NCBI GenBank assembly: GCA_015179125.1
Contig: WHVA01000002.1
Location: forward strand, 496,001 to 560,000
DNA from: Gautieria morchelliformis
Taxonomy: Eukaryota; Basidiomycota; Agaricomycetes; Gomphales; Gomphaceae
Reading direction: 5' to 3'
Length of the DNA stretch: 64,000 nucleotides
Part shown: positions 1-11,789 of the stretch, one piece after another
Position numbering within the stretch: the first letter of the stretch is position 1
Layout: the number at the start of each line of letters is the position of its first letter
The notes under the pieces: model-generated
What the model was told of the DNA's origin: nothing
Seen by the model: the letters and a program-made list of their open reading frames with translations, nothing else
The model's database searches: none
Position numbers and translations under genes: made by a program

Positions 1-931
1 ATGTGCCCGATCGATGATAATTTCAATCAGCTTCCTTCCCCCTTGAAGAACAGAGCAGGGGACGGCAATGACGTCTCTCTTGAGCTGATTCTTAGTCCAG
101 ATCAGCCCGTCCCGGATTCCGAATCTCGGGTGCACGTCCGGGTGTGCCATGATCTTTGTGAACATGGTGTCCCTATGGTACGCATCTCGTAGGACCTTAG
201 ACAGGTCTACGCCTTGCTCGACGATCTGGCGCAGGGGTGCGCTGTCGTTCCCTGCGGCGATGGCTCTGAGGTCATCGTCGTCGTTGCTGGACACGGCGAC
301 GTTCATGGGCTCTGGTGAGTCCTCGTTTAATGCGGCGGCTTCCGTTACTCTCACCTCTGTCTTCTCGGCGAGGCGTTTAGATCGTCTTGTCGCCGCTGTT
401 CGCAGCTCGACATACCGGGCGGTGGGCAATAACTCACCGACCAGATCTAAACGCGCATCTGCATTCACAAAGACATGGTCCGGGTGATTGTCGTCACTCA
501 TGTCGCTCTTGTAGTAGCGCGACAGGCAGTCCGCTACCTTGTTCTCTACACTGTCAACATGAACAGTGTTGAAATTGAACCGGGAGAGAAACTCCCACCA
601 TCTGACCTGTCGGTCAGATAGGCTCTTTTGGGTCTCGAAGTACTCGAGTCCCTTGTGGTCTGTGACAAGGGTGAACCTTCGCCCCAGCAGTTTGTCCTCC
701 CATTTCATGAGAGCCTCAACCACCGCGATAGTCTCATGCTCGTGAGTCCGATAGTGTTGCTGTGCAACACTGAACTTGTTTGACAAGAAGCCGGCTGGTC
801 GACAAGTTTTCCAGTCGGGACCTTGGCCGTAGACCGCACCGACGCCGGCTTTTGATCCGTCGGTGATCACCCAGATCGGCTCTGGGCACCTTGCGTCTAC
901 TGGACGCAGGATCGGGGCCTTACAGGCCAAC

Positions 932-1403
932 TGTCAGGGGACACCCTGTTTTCCATTTCCAGTTCCGACTCCATTTCCGACTCCGCTTCCGGTTCCGATT
1001 CCATCTCCGCCTCCGCTTTCGGAAATGATTCCGCTTCTGGGAGAACTTCCACCAGTTCTGTTCGCCTTGCCAGTTCCACTCCAATTTCCGACTTCCACTC
1101 TCGGAACAGTGTCGGAAATCAAGTGACTCGCGTAATAGGTGGCATCAAGGGTCGATCAAGGGTCAGGGAGGTCAGGGAGGTGCAGGGTTGATGGCGGGTG
1201 CCAAGTGTTGTCCCTGGCTACGCAGTGTAGTATAATACGGGCTTGCTGACATTGGGGGTCCTTAGACTTTTCTCTTTGGATTTCCCCTTGTCAGGTGAGA
1301 ATCCCCTCTCTTGTATACTCTGTTCATTTATACATACTTTGGATTTCCCCTTGTCAGTTGTGTGGTAGTGTGATCTCCACAACTAGCCAGGGTTGCCCTT
1401 ACA
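932..1403 (+). repeat. Solo LTR of Gypsy family B, nested in Gypsy A
   Basis: The 472-bp segment starts TGTCAGGGGACACC and ends GGGTTGCCCTTACA, matching the LTRs at 36540-37018, 53159-53647 and 58930-59418. It is flanked by a perfect 5-bp duplication CCAAC (927-931 and 1404-1408). It separates the RT and RNase H parts of Gypsy A and lies in the opposite orientation to it. A solo LTR with target duplication is the usual product of recombination between the two LTRs of a full copy. Confidence 0.93.
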
Positions 1404-1408
1404 CCAAC

Positions 1409-2343
1409 GCCTTAATGCTTTGCCAGCATTTGTCGAGCAGAGGCGTCCATTCGAATGGACGGTTATTACGCGCACAGCCCGATAGCGGGGTGGTATATGC
1501 GCTAACATCTGGCATGTAGTGTGCCAGATACTGTACGATCCCGAGGAAACGCTGGACGTCGTTGAACGTCCGTGGCCTGCGCCACTCGCGGATGCGTTGC
1601 ATCTTATCCTCGTCGGCATGTACCCCTCGGCCATCGATTATATGGCCGAGGCACTCCATTCGGATGGAGTAGAGGTCCACCTTTTTCTTGCTCAGAAAGA
1701 GGTGGTTCTTCCTCAGTCTGTCAAAGACGATGTAGAGGTGCTCTTCATGCTCTTGTATTGATAGCGAGAATATGAAGATGTCATCCATGTATACATGGAC
1801 GAAGCGACCTATGCAGTCGCGGAAAATGGCTGTCATCAGCCGTTGGAATGTTGATGGGGCGTTACAGTCCCCCATCTGTATCACCTGGCTCCTGAAGGTG
1901 CCGAGGATCGTGGCAAAGGCTGTCTTTGCTACGTGATCCGGATGGATCCGGATCTGCTCGTATGCTTCTGACATATCAAGTTTAGTTCGATATCGGCCGC
2001 GAGCCATGTCGCTGCGTATGATATCCTGATCCGGGAAGGGCATGACGTCCTTCACCGTGTTCTCGTTCTGCTGGCGCAGATCGAAGACGGTTCTCAACGT
2101 ACCGTTCTTCTTCGGCACACACAGCATGGGCACTGCCTGCTGCGCTACTGCCGGAATCCACCACTTTGCAGTGGTGTATCGTTCTATCTTTGCCGACAGT
2201 TCCTCTCGGAAGTGTTCGGGGCATTTCGGTAGTCGATACCGCATGTGCTTGTTGGGATCAATGAGGTTGATCTCATGGTTGATCTCCCGCAGTGGCGGGA
2301 GTTCTAATGGAATTCCACTGACTAGGTCAGTGATTCTTTCCAT
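1409..2343 (-). pseudogene. Gypsy A reverse transcriptase domain (fossil part)
   Basis: Open stretch with Ty3/Gypsy RT landmarks: PKKNGTLRTVFDLRQQN, KLDMSEAYEQIRIHPDH, PSTFQRLMTAIFRD and the catalytic VYMDDIFIFS box, followed by the connection segment FLGIVQYLAHYMPD. It is part of the decayed element spanning 1-6000. Confidence 0.88.
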
Positions 2344-3403
2344 TCATTCCTCGCGGAGGCGAGGAAGGTCATCATCCGTGAGGATGATGGTAATGGTTGG
2401 CTTAGAAGCCGTTAGGCGCTGTTGGCGTCTATTAGGTCCCGCGGCGCGTGGGCCCGCTTTCCTCTTTCCCATCGCTTTCACCGTTAGGTGAGAGCGTCTC
2501 TCCCTACGACTGTAGGGTGAGTTCGAGGACGAGTCGTCCCGCGACTCGTCCTCCTGGCTTCAATGAGCCAGGTTCGGCATCGGCGCTTGGGTGATCCTGC
2601 TCACCCGTGGCCCTTTGTCCTCGTTCTTCAATTCGTCGTCGTTGAATGAGACCTTGTCCATGGGGATCACTTCGTTTCCCTTGCGGATCGTCCCTGGGCT
2701 CGAGAAGTCCAGGGTTATGCCGAATCTCCTTAGGAACGGTGTCCCTAAGATTGCGTCGTAATATTCGTCATATGTCCCACGACCAAACTTGATGGTCGTG
2801 TTCGTTCCATAGTTGATCGTGGAACGGCTGCCTATGCAGGCTAGCTGCAGCGCGATTGGTTGCTCCAGGGAGAATGTCTTCATCCCTGTAGCTCGCGTGA
2901 ATTCGGGGGACAGCAGTACTCCTTCTCTGCCGCTATCTAGCAGGCAGTGGGCTTTTACGCCATTTATTTCCCAGTACCCCGATAGGGTACGGTTCTCACT
3001 AAGCGGACACGTTGGCCGCGTTCTGTGTTTGTTTCGGTGGTGATACACTGGCTCGGCCGCCTTGTCTGGCGTGACTGATGTGCGAGCTGCCATGATTTTC
3101 GTGGCGGTTTCGTCTTCCAACGTGAATCTGATCGCGCTGGACCTGTAGGTGGTATCCTCCACCTCTTCATCCCATTCATAGTATTGGGACGGCTCAGGGT
3201 CCCACTCTTCAGCGGCGTGTCTCCGTTATCCGAGTGTCGTTGGGTTGGGGATCACCCTCCCCTCTTCATCAATTTGTTGAAGAGAGTTTTGATCGGGATC
3301 CGTCTCCGGAACCTCGGCCTCACCGTCGTGCCTCACGGCCGCTGTCCTTATACCGGACCTAAGCCGGGGGCATTCTGCCTTCTTGTGGCCAGGTTGGCCG
3401 CAC

Positions 3404-5650
3404 TCAAAGCATGTGGTGTGCTTTGGTTGCCGCCGGGCCTGTCGTTGGGCCGGCCCGACGTTTTCGTCGGTGGAGCAGGTCGTGGGGACGATCCTGACGC
3501 TTGAGGCTGTTTAGCTTCAGGCGGGCGTCCAGTTTGTGCTGGGCGTGAGGGCGGTAGCCGTGTCCTGTTCCGCTTCTTGCGAACAGGCTGGGCCTGGTCA
3601 GGCCCGTTTGTGTCAACGGCTTGCTCCCTGTGAGCCGGGCGGCGCTTGCCGTTGCTGCTGCGCTTTCTGCGCGGCGCATCCCCATGTTGTATCGGGATGC
3701 CTCCTCGATCATTCGGGCCGTCTCGAAGAGTTGCTCTATTGAGCTGCTCTCGGCATTATAGCCCTTTTTGAGGACTTCGTTGCGCAGCGTTTCGCGTAGC
3801 GCCGATACGAACCGTCTCCGGAACGTGTACTCGTCTGGCGGCTGTATCATACGTGCCGCGTATTTCGTGAGCTCGTTCAGCATCTCCTGAACGGTTTTCA
3901 TGCCTTGCATGACCGCGTCGAATTTATTCGATGCGTGATGGTATGTCAGTGTGTGCAGGAACCTCTTTTGAAGGCCTTGCATCACTGACTCCAGGTCCAG
4001 CTGCGGACCTGGCGATCGAAGCGTTCAACGTTTCGAAGGAACCACTCCTGGGCTTCGCCGGTGAGGCGAGTGCCCACATAGCCGACCTGCGTGTCAATGC
4101 TGGTTGGCCCTAGGAGGCATTCATTTTTAGCCATCGTAGGATGGCTGCCACGAAGACTTCAAACTCTTCGAGGTCCGATCCCCCTGCATATGGCTCGGGG
4201 TGGGCCAATTTTACGCCGGCCTTCGCTAGCACAGACTTCTCCGGGTCTGTGTCCGCGGCGTCTGCCAACGCCACGCGGATCATCCGTGTGATCCGTCGTA
4301 CGGCTCCATTGGTACGACGTCGGCCTGGTCAGGGATTCCCTGGCCTTCCGTTGGGGCCATGGATCGCTCGCGCGGTTGTGACGCCGCCGGGGCAGGCTGT
4401 TATATGCCCTGACGGGCCCCGGGCCCGGATCGGGCTCGGGATCGGGAGCATTTTGTGCTCTCGGTTCCGGGGGCGTTTTGTGCCTGGTGTCCCCGGTCAG
4501 TCCCGCGTTGCGGATCCGTAGCCTGCTGTTGTAGGCTGCGCGCGCTTGCCGTGCGTCTGTACGGCTTGCGTGAGCTGCTCGTCGGGCAGCTGAGCGTGTG
4601 GCTGTGGGCCACCGTTTCTTCAGCGTTCTTCGCTAGTAGCTCGAGTGCCCGTGTGTGGCGGCGCTGGCTGCGGCTTCTTTACGCTGCCAGTGTGCGACTT
4701 CGAGCTCTAAGCTCTCGGTCGTCGTTTCAGAGTCAGGCTCTGAGGCGACCTGATCCCTAACGATCTGTTGGATCGTTTTACGGCTGTCCGTTGGGGCAGC
4801 CGGTTGCTCCTGAGGTTCGTTCCCGAACCTTACGTCCTGTTCGACCGGGACGGCTGGCGGCGGCATTCGCTGCTTGTCTCGCTCCTTTCGGCTCACGTCG
4901 CGACTGCGTTCGTTAGCTGCGGACTGTCGCGAGCTCGGACGAGTTGGTCGCGTTCCCCGCGTGGGCGGAGTGCTTTCTGGACGTCCTCCAGCGTGGCTGC
5001 GTCTTGCAGCCTGATCTCCTCCGCCTGGTGGAGTTCCTTGCCGATTGCCATTAGGGCGGCGGTGGCGTTGTCAAGCTGCGATGCCAGCTGATCGTGCTTG
5101 TGGCGCGTCAGCGTACTTCGGTGCAGCGCAGCCTGCACCTGTTTGTTCAGGGCCTCTGCCGTCTCGTGGTCGATGGCGTGAGCCCTCGAGCTCTTGCGAC
5201 TAGAGCTCGAGTATTCCGAGTCCTGACCATCTCTGGGGCTCATCTCTTTTGCCGTCGTCCTCCTTCAGGGACGATCGTCGTCGCTCTACTTCGTGAGCGT
5301 CGGTTTGAGTCGTGGCTCTGTGCCCGCCTCGACGTTGTTGCTCTACCGTCTGACGACGGCGAGACTTCTCTGCCCTTTCCTTTGTCCTTGGGCAGAGGGA
5401 GATGGGGGGGCGGCGCCGGCTCGTTGCCCGGCGTCGTCTCTTCTTCGGCCACGCTCGACGAGACGTGGTCGGGGTTTTCCTCGTCCTCTACTGAGGGGAC
5501 GAGGGCGGTGAGATCTACGATCTCTCCGTCTTCTATTGTCCTGGTCTCTTGGTCCAGGATAGCGTCAGCCGTCGTGTCACTGGGCTGCGCCTGGGGTGTG
5601 GACCTCGAGCTCGTTGCTCGTGTCCGTCTTCGACTGCGTGGAATCATCAT
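3404..5650 (-). pseudogene. Gypsy A gag region (fossil part)
   Basis: Consecutive open stretches encode a charged Ser/Arg-rich N-terminus (5240-5650), a helical middle (4633-5243) and a capsid-like region (3404-3985, with FRRRFVSALRETLRNEVLKK) leading to the CCHC zinc knuckle. This is the position and style of Gypsy gag. It is broken. Confidence 0.7.
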
Positions 5651-5788
5651 GCTCGCAGCCGACAGTAGAGGGTCTACTGGAGGGTCTCAACGATGTTTAG
5701 TCATCGACGCAGCGATCTTTTTCAAGATTGCTTCGAATCCACTATCGGTTGGTCGCGTGGCGATCAACCGCAGGATAGTTCAAAAAGG

Positions 5789-6000
5789 TGTAAAGATCTC
5801 TGTCTTAAGCCTCAGGTCACAAGAGCACGACAGAACTTGACCAATGTGTGGTATTCTGATGCTACGTAGTGACAGTGTAAGGGTAAGATGCGATGGGGAC
5901 CGCTGGCCGTTCCCACGCATAAACTATACAGTGGGTCCCTAAGGGGCCCACTGGGATTATGTAATAACTAATGTACATGTAGATACACGGGTTATTTACA
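5789..6000 (-). repeat. 5' LTR of Gypsy A
   Basis: A 212-bp segment with inverted termini TGTAAA...TTTACA. Its outer edge abuts the interrupted Copia integrase frame at 6001, and its inner edge is followed by about 140 bp of leader before gag. The outer 59 bp recurs, diverged, at 12393-12451, which supports this boundary. No convincing primer-binding site was recognised. Confidence 0.75.
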
Positions 6001-7806
6001 CTTTGAGATTCGGTTTCTCATGGTGAATCATCTCGTAAGGCGTTTTATCTGGTAGAGCTCTTGTGTGTGTCCTATTCCTAAGATAATTGGCATGCTGTAT
6101 CGCATAGCCCCATAATATCTTAGGGAGGCTTGATTCCAACAGCATGGCACGAGTTCTCTCAGTGAGAGTTCGGTTCAGACGTTCGGCAACACCATTAGAC
6201 TCTGGTGTGTCGTGTACCGTCAACTGATGCTTCGTGCCTTGTTTGGCTAGATGCTGTTCGAATTCAGAGCTCATATACTCGCCCCCTCAATCAGAAACAA
6301 GTGCTTTGATGTGCACATTTCTCTGTCGAAGCATTAAAGCCTCGTAGAGCTTGTACTTCGAGAATGCTTCTGATCTGTTCGCCATGAGATAGATCACCGA
6401 TTCTCTTGAGTAGTCATCGATAAAAGAGACATGATATGACTTTTTATCGATTTTGAGGTGTCTTGCAGGTCCCCAGACATCAGAATAAATTCTGTCACCA
6501 AATTTTGATGTTCGGTCTCTGGGTTCTCGAGGAAGAGGTTTGCGTGCAATCTTGGCTTGAATGCACGCATCACAGACAATTCTATCCCCTGTGGAGCTCA
6601 GTTCAATGCCCAATATCATGCCACGATTTAATAGATGTTGTAGGGACTTCTGTGAGATGTGCCCCATTTTTTGATGAATTTCCATGGCAGACAAACACAT
6701 ATGGGCTTGAGCACTTGGTGACTGGAGGTCTAGTCGATATAAGCCATTGACCTTCGGTGCTTGCATCAATATCTTTCCAGCAGAATTAGATATTGTGCAT
6801 TTCTGGCCACCGAGTCGAATATCATAGCCAGCATCATCGCACCGACCGATCAATACGAGGGTAGCAGCAATTTTTGGTGCATAATATGTATCTTGCAATG
6901 TGACTTCTACTGTTTTATCTCCAACCTTATTGGATAATACGAGCAGTCCTGAACCGAAGGCATCAAAGGTGCCTTTGTTGGCTGCTCGGATAGTCCTCGG
7001 CTGTGAGAATTGACAGTAGTCCCTCAATAAATTTTTATGAGGAGTCATATGCGATGTTGTTCCGATGTCGAGTATGACTATAAATCCTGAGGATGTGCTC
7101 AAATTAAAATTCATCGAAATTGATGGAGGCAAGATGCCCATCATCACTTTCCTCAGAAGAGGACTCTTCTTTGGCAACATTCGCTTTTGCTTTACCCTTC
7201 TTCTTCTTTTTGCCTTTGGCTTTCTTCTTCTGACGTGGTCCTTGACCCTCTTTACCACCTCCTTTAGCCCAGCAATTTTCGATGGAATGTCCAGGCTTTT
7301 TGCAGTTGGTGCATACATGCGCCTTCTGCGCCTTCTGGTCCTTCTTGGTAGATGAACCAATAAACACCTGCTCTTCTTGCGGGAGTGTTTTCTTCCTGTC
7401 ATACTGAGCCTTTAGTACCCTAATAATATCGTCAGGGACTAATGGCCTCCCGCATTCTTCAAGCGAAGTGGTAAGGGCGTTCATGACTGCCTCATAGGAT
7501 GGTGGAAGTGATGCAAGGATGATGTCCATAAATTCTTCTTCAGAAACTCTAGCTCCCATCTCATTAAGATGAGCATATAGGTCTTGGGCCTTGTCCAAAT
7601 GGTCTCTCAAGTCTCCATCCTCAGGACATCTCATACTGCGGAGTTGTCTCTGCAGGCTGGTGAGGACCATCTTGGGCATTTTGGTCATTTCATTGACCAA
7701 TGCATCCCAAGTCTCTTTTGCTGTCTTTTGTTTCTGTAGCATCAGAGCTAGTGACTCTGACACTGAGACAATGATTTGGGTCTTGGCTTGTCCTTCTCTA
7801 GCAAGA
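6001..7806 (-). mobile_element. Ty1/Copia retrotransposon fragment (gag to integrase, fossil)
   Basis: Gag is at about 7104-7800 with zinc knuckle CTNCKKPGHSIENC. It is followed by a protease core DIGTTSHMTPHKN, a GAG-pre-integrase segment MGHISQKSLQHLLNRG, and an integrase core with SDVWGPA and VHDTPESNGVAERLNRTL (about 6001-6700). The order is that of Copia. The left part (RT/RNase H, 3' LTR) is displaced beyond the window by Gypsy A, and the gag start is cut by the LINE beginning at 7807. Only a few breaks are visible in the retained part. Confidence 0.85.
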
Positions 7807-8375
7807 TTTTTTTTTTTTTTTTTCCAATTTTACGTCTTTTGGGGCAGCGCCCTATGTAAGATGGTATGTACATTTTCTTTCTGTTGTGTAGCCCACCTCT
7901 CCTTTGGACCTCTATTCTCTGCGTATGCTCAAGAGGCATTGCCTCGAGCGTTTCCGTGCCTTCGTGGGCGAGGTGTGTGTTTAGCGCCTTCTCTCCCTAT
8001 GCTGTTCTCCGCCTGTTCTTCTTCCTGTGTCCTCTTTTGCCAGTGGTAGTGCGACATCCCCGTATTGGTTCTCAAATCTTTTCATGTCCTGTATGTACCC
8101 AAATAGATGCTCCAATGCTTTGTGTCCGCCCAGCAGCGTTCTTAGAGATCTCGCTCCTCGTTTTAGCTTGTTTTCCAGCCTTTGCCTCTGCTTCTTGTAT
8201 GCCCTGCACTGGAACAGATAGTGCTGTACCGTCTCTTGTGCATTCCCGCACGCCGGACACGAGGGTGATTCCGCCTTCCCTATCTTGTACAGGTATTTGT
8301 TCAACGGTATGTGTCCCGTCCTCAACTGTACGAGCAGGCTGGCCTGTTGTTCTTCGTGATCTTCGCGAAAGCTGC

Positions 8376-9713
8376 TCACGGCATGGTGTGGTCAATCTCG
8401 TGCACTCGCATGGCTCTGGGTGACTTAGCAAAGATTTCCCTCGCTCTCTGCTTTAGGCTCATGTTATGCCTCTGGACCTCTGCCGCTCTGCTTGTTGGCA
8501 TTATTCCCCGACACTCGATCGGTATGTCCCTCTCCTCGCTGGTCTTTCCGCTCGCCGCCTTCTTTGCCTCCTCATCTGCCCTCTCGTTCCCTGCTACCCC
8601 TTCGTGCCCTGGTACCCATCTCATCGTGACTTTGACCCCCGGCTGTTGTTGTACTACGCCTTGAATCTGTCTGTGAACTGCGTTGATGAGATATTGACCG
8701 GGGATCACGCGCTCCTTCCTGGTTGTCTGTATGGCCACTTGATTGTCCAGGGCGATGGTGTATCTCTCTCCCCATTCCGTGTTGAGCATATTCGCCCCTA
8801 TGGCTGCACCTGCCAGCTCTGCTTCGAAAACAGTGTGCTCGTTTTCTGGGCCCATGTATAGCCTCGCTGACCTGCATTCCCTTCCGTTTCTGTACATCAC
8901 CGCGGTGGCCCCTACTCCACCCTCTATACATGACCCCTCCGTGTATATGACTACCTCTGCCTCGTCGGTATCTATTTCTTCCTTTGCCTTCTCCTTGGAC
9001 GGTGGGATCCTTGCGTTGAATGCCGGAGGCCATTTGGGCCCAAGCACCACCGTATGGATCTTCTCCATCGTGTCCGGGTTTAGCTCAAAAGCATGCATCA
9101 TCTCGTGGAGAGGGGATCTATCGCGTTTGACATACCTCCTAGCTGCTTTCCTCGTTCTCTCTGCTAGCGGGTGACTCTGGGGCAAGCACGCTAGTCGTAC
9201 TGCAGCTCTGTGCACTATCTTGGTCACTAGCAGTGGGAACGGTAGAAGGTCGGTGTGTGCGTCGAGCGTGTCTGTGGCCATGGTTCTGAGCGCTCCTGTG
9301 ATGTCTAGCGTGACCTGCCTCTGGATCCTGGCTAGTTTGTTCACATAGCCCTTGGTGCCTTTAGTTCTGTTCGTCTCTGGCGTGAGGAAGACGTCAGCAG
9401 CATATAACATCCTCCGGATCGCGACAGTTAGATAGTATGTCCGCATGTACTTAGCTAGTATTCCCTTTGATGGTTTTGCTAGTCTCTTGTACTGCCCCAC
9501 GTATGCTTCCCCTTTCTTCAGAGCGTAGTTGACGTGTTCTTTGAACCTCAATTCCTGATCCATTATCACCCCCAGGAATTTGTGAGCTACCGTGGGCCGC
9601 ACTACATGGGTCCCTATTTTTATTGATGGCCTCGTCATCGGCTTTGTTTTCCTCGGTCTCGCTGGGTCTTTTTCTCTTCTTCTGGTGAGCCCCATCAGCC
9701 CGAATTTCTCCAC
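8376..9713 (-). pseudogene. LINE ORF2: RT thumb and RNase H domain
   Basis: A 445-codon open stretch. Residues about 1-230 match the region after the RT palm in Tad1/Jockey-like ORF2. RNase H runs from about residue 250 to 390, with VVIYTEGSC, FEAELAGAAIGANML, YTIALDNQVA and MRWVPGHEGVAGNERADEEA. The first catalytic Asp of RNase H (normally YTDGS) reads Glu here, so RNase H was probably inactive. The next frame (7981-8379) carries the C-terminal zinc finger. Confidence 0.85.
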
Positions 9714-9746
9714 TGCGAATTGGCATTGATGCTGTTTCGCCCAGTC

Positions 9747-10340
9747 CTACGCTCCTCCCGGTCTTTCCATCATTTCTGTCAGCTTTCTGAATGCCTCAGG
9801 TAGGTCCTTCCCTTCTGCTGTTAGGGTCGTGTCGTCCACGAACCCCACGCAGCCTTCCCCCTTCTTGTTCTGCGTGATGTCAATAAGATCTGCATTGTAA
9901 AATTGATACACGATTGCTGAGAGGGGGCAGCCCTGGTCCATGCCCGGCTCTATGGGCCTGGTCGCTGAGGTATAATCGTCCAGGCTGACGACTGTGAGCC
10001 TGTTCTGGACCTTCCTGTGTATCCAGTCCGTGTACTCGCGCGGTACTCCTCTCATACGCATGTTGTGAGTCAGTCTTTCTAGTACAATGCTAGGGAAAGC
10101 CCCCTTTATGTCCAGATACAATATCCCCAGCACATTTCCTCTCCTCCAAGCATCCTTCACTTGTCCTACCACGTAGTGTATGGCGTCCATAGTCGTTCTG
10201 CCTGGTCTACATCCGAAGTGGTTATCTGGTAGCGGTCGGTATTTTTCTGCCATTTTCCCGATGTCCTCTGCGACACACGCTGACAGTACCTTGCCTATCG
10301 TGTCGAGCAGGGCTATAGGTCTGTAAGCGCCTGGGACCAT
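9747..10340 (-). pseudogene. LINE ORF2: RT palm domain
   Basis: Contains YRPIALLDTIGKVLSACVAE, the F-G-C-R-P-G-R-T-T motif, YLDIKGAFPSIVLERL, GMDQGCPLSAIVYQFYNADL and the catalytic GFVDDTTL. These are the ordered RT motifs of Tad1-type LINEs. It ends just before the thumb/RNase H frame and is separated from the N-terminal RT frame (10425-10988) by a frame change. Confidence 0.88.
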
Positions 10341-11285
10341 GTAATCGGCTTTCCCTGGTTTGCGCAGGACTTTGGTGATGGAATCTCTCCATCCGGCTGG
10401 GTATACCTCGAGGTTGAATGTCGCTCAGAAGAGGGGACCTATGTATGGTAGGAGAATGTCAATGCACTGCTTTATGAGCTCATTAGGGATACCGTTTTCT
10501 CCGGGCGCCTTGAACCGATTGAGCCTGTCTACTGCTCTTCGTATCTGTACATCAGTTATTGGCTGGTATTTGAATGCCGGTGGCAGGTAATCGTAATCCT
10601 CCGGGATTTGTTCCATTCCGTCTCTTGTTTTTGGGAAGAACGTGTTGAAGAGCATGTTTGCCTTTTGTTCATTCGTCTCCGCCACCTGTCTCATGCCGCC
10701 GTCCTTTTGCACTACCATCGTCGGTGCCCTTGCCATCCCTCCATCCGATATTCCCGCCGCGGCATACCTGTGCGCCGTCCACACCGTCTTTTGGTCGATG
10801 TTCGCGAGGAAGTCGGCCCAGTGCTCTTTTTTCGAGCCTTCTATTGCTCCAGCATAACTGTTTCTGGCGCTTCTGTACTCCTCATGTGAGGGGTGTGTCA
10901 GGTCGTTTCTCTTGGCGTACGCCCTTCTTCCCAAGCGTCTCGTGTCGTTCCTCTTCTGAGTCAGCTGGAGCGACCACCAGCGTTTCACCTACGGTGAGGG
11001 TTTGCTCTTCGGCACTAGCTCTTCAGTGGTGTCATAAATAGCTGTGGTGAGCGCCTCTAGATGGGTATGGAACTGTGCTGATCTATCGGGGTTGGGCTTT
11101 CCATAGCTTGCCCCAACCTCGTTTCTAGCGCTTTGTTGTATGCCTTCCAATACACCTGCCTGTAGTTGTGTTTTGGGCTGTGGGTGGCGGTCGTGACTGT
11201 GAGGTCTAACTTGGTGTCTATGGGATAGTGATCGGTTTTTGGTGGGCGTTCTTCCGCACTGTCATGCAGCTGATTAGTCTCTCTA

Positions 11286-11684
11286 CTAGCGAAGGTGAGG
11301 CGAACACGTTATCTGTTCGGGTGTGATTTCCCGTGGCCATTGCTTTGAGGGTCGGCACTCCTTTAGGCAGTCCATATGCATCCCTTTCTCCGCTATGGCG
11401 TCCAGCAATACCTGTGCCTCGTCGAGGTTGGCCCTGGTGAGCAGGTGCGAATTGCGTAGCTTGTCCCATAGCGGGTGGTGCCTATTGAAATCCCCTAGCC
11501 ATAGCATTCCCTCCGCTTGTCTTCCTTGTGTGGCTCCTTCCGCCGCTTTTTCTTGTATGTGCTTCCGCACGGCCCTTATGCTGTCCAACTGTGCACAGTC
11601 TGCGTATATGTTATATATCCATACTTTACCCGTGTTCGTCTTGATACTTATCGCCGTGACATCCGGCGATCCTACTTCCATCAC
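11286..11684 (-). pseudogene. LINE ORF2: endonuclease C-terminal half
   Basis: VGSPDVTAISIKTNTGKVWI and WLGDFNRHHPLWDKLRN identify an exonuclease-endonuclease-phosphatase fold of LINE type. The N-terminal catalytic motifs (QEPY...) are missing because the copy is 5'-truncated at about 11789. A homologous piece in the other LINE at 15482-16190 keeps that N-terminal part. Confidence 0.8.
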
Positions 11685-11789
11685 CCCTTTGTGATCTTTT
11701 TGCTTATCAGTATCATCGATCTCGTTCTTGCCCCTCCGTTCTGGAAGTGCGTCTTCGGGTATATCGAGTACCAGCTGTGTGTGCCCTAG

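Larger units (their letters stand above)
1..6000 (-). mobile_element. Ty3/Gypsy LTR retrotransposon, family A (fossil, left end outside window)
   Basis: Gag lies at about 3240-5650, with a CCHC knuckle CFECGQPGHKKAEC near 3372-3420. A retropepsin-like region with a DSG core is at about 2560-3162, a reverse transcriptase with YMDD box at about 1409-2343, and RNase H-like sequence at about 450-930 running towards position 1. This gag-PR-RT-RH order is that of Ty3/Gypsy. The 5' LTR is the 212-bp repeat at 5789-6000; the other LTR would lie left of the window. The element is broken in roughly half a dozen places and also carries a nested solo LTR (932-1403). It sits inside a Copia element whose integrase reading frame resumes at 6001. 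Age cannot be judged from LTR divergence because only one LTR is present. Confidence 0.85.
7807..11789 (-). mobile_element. Tad1-like LINE (non-LTR retrotransposon), 5'-truncated
   Basis: Its poly(A) tail appears as 17 T at 7807-7823, followed by a 3' UTR that recurs at the LINE copies ending at 12998 and starting at 44562. Reading minus: the APE-type endonuclease C-terminal half (11286-11684, GDFNRHHPLWD), RT N-terminal part (10425-10988, FKAPGENGIPNELIK), RT palm with FVDDTT (9747-10340), RT thumb and RNase H (8376-9713), and a C-terminal CCHC-type finger (CPACGNAQETVQHYLFQC, near 8220-8280). The copy is 5'-truncated inside the endonuclease, since ORF1 is absent, and the reading frame changes about four times. 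It sits in Copia gag on its left, but the matching Copia sequence is not found on its right, so the locus was rearranged later. Confidence 0.88.

Noticed and set aside
863-1126. Proline-rich plus-strand frames in the Gypsy B LTR (also at 36431 and 53123).
   Set aside because: They arise from the TTCCGN/CCATTTCC short repeats of the LTR and recur in every LTR copy; no gene evidence.
5720-5770. tRNA-like text (GCTTCGAATCC resembling a B box, nearby TGGCGATCAACCG resembling an A box) in the Gypsy A leader.
   Set aside because: The boxes are in the wrong order for a tRNA gene on that strand and no cloverleaf forms.
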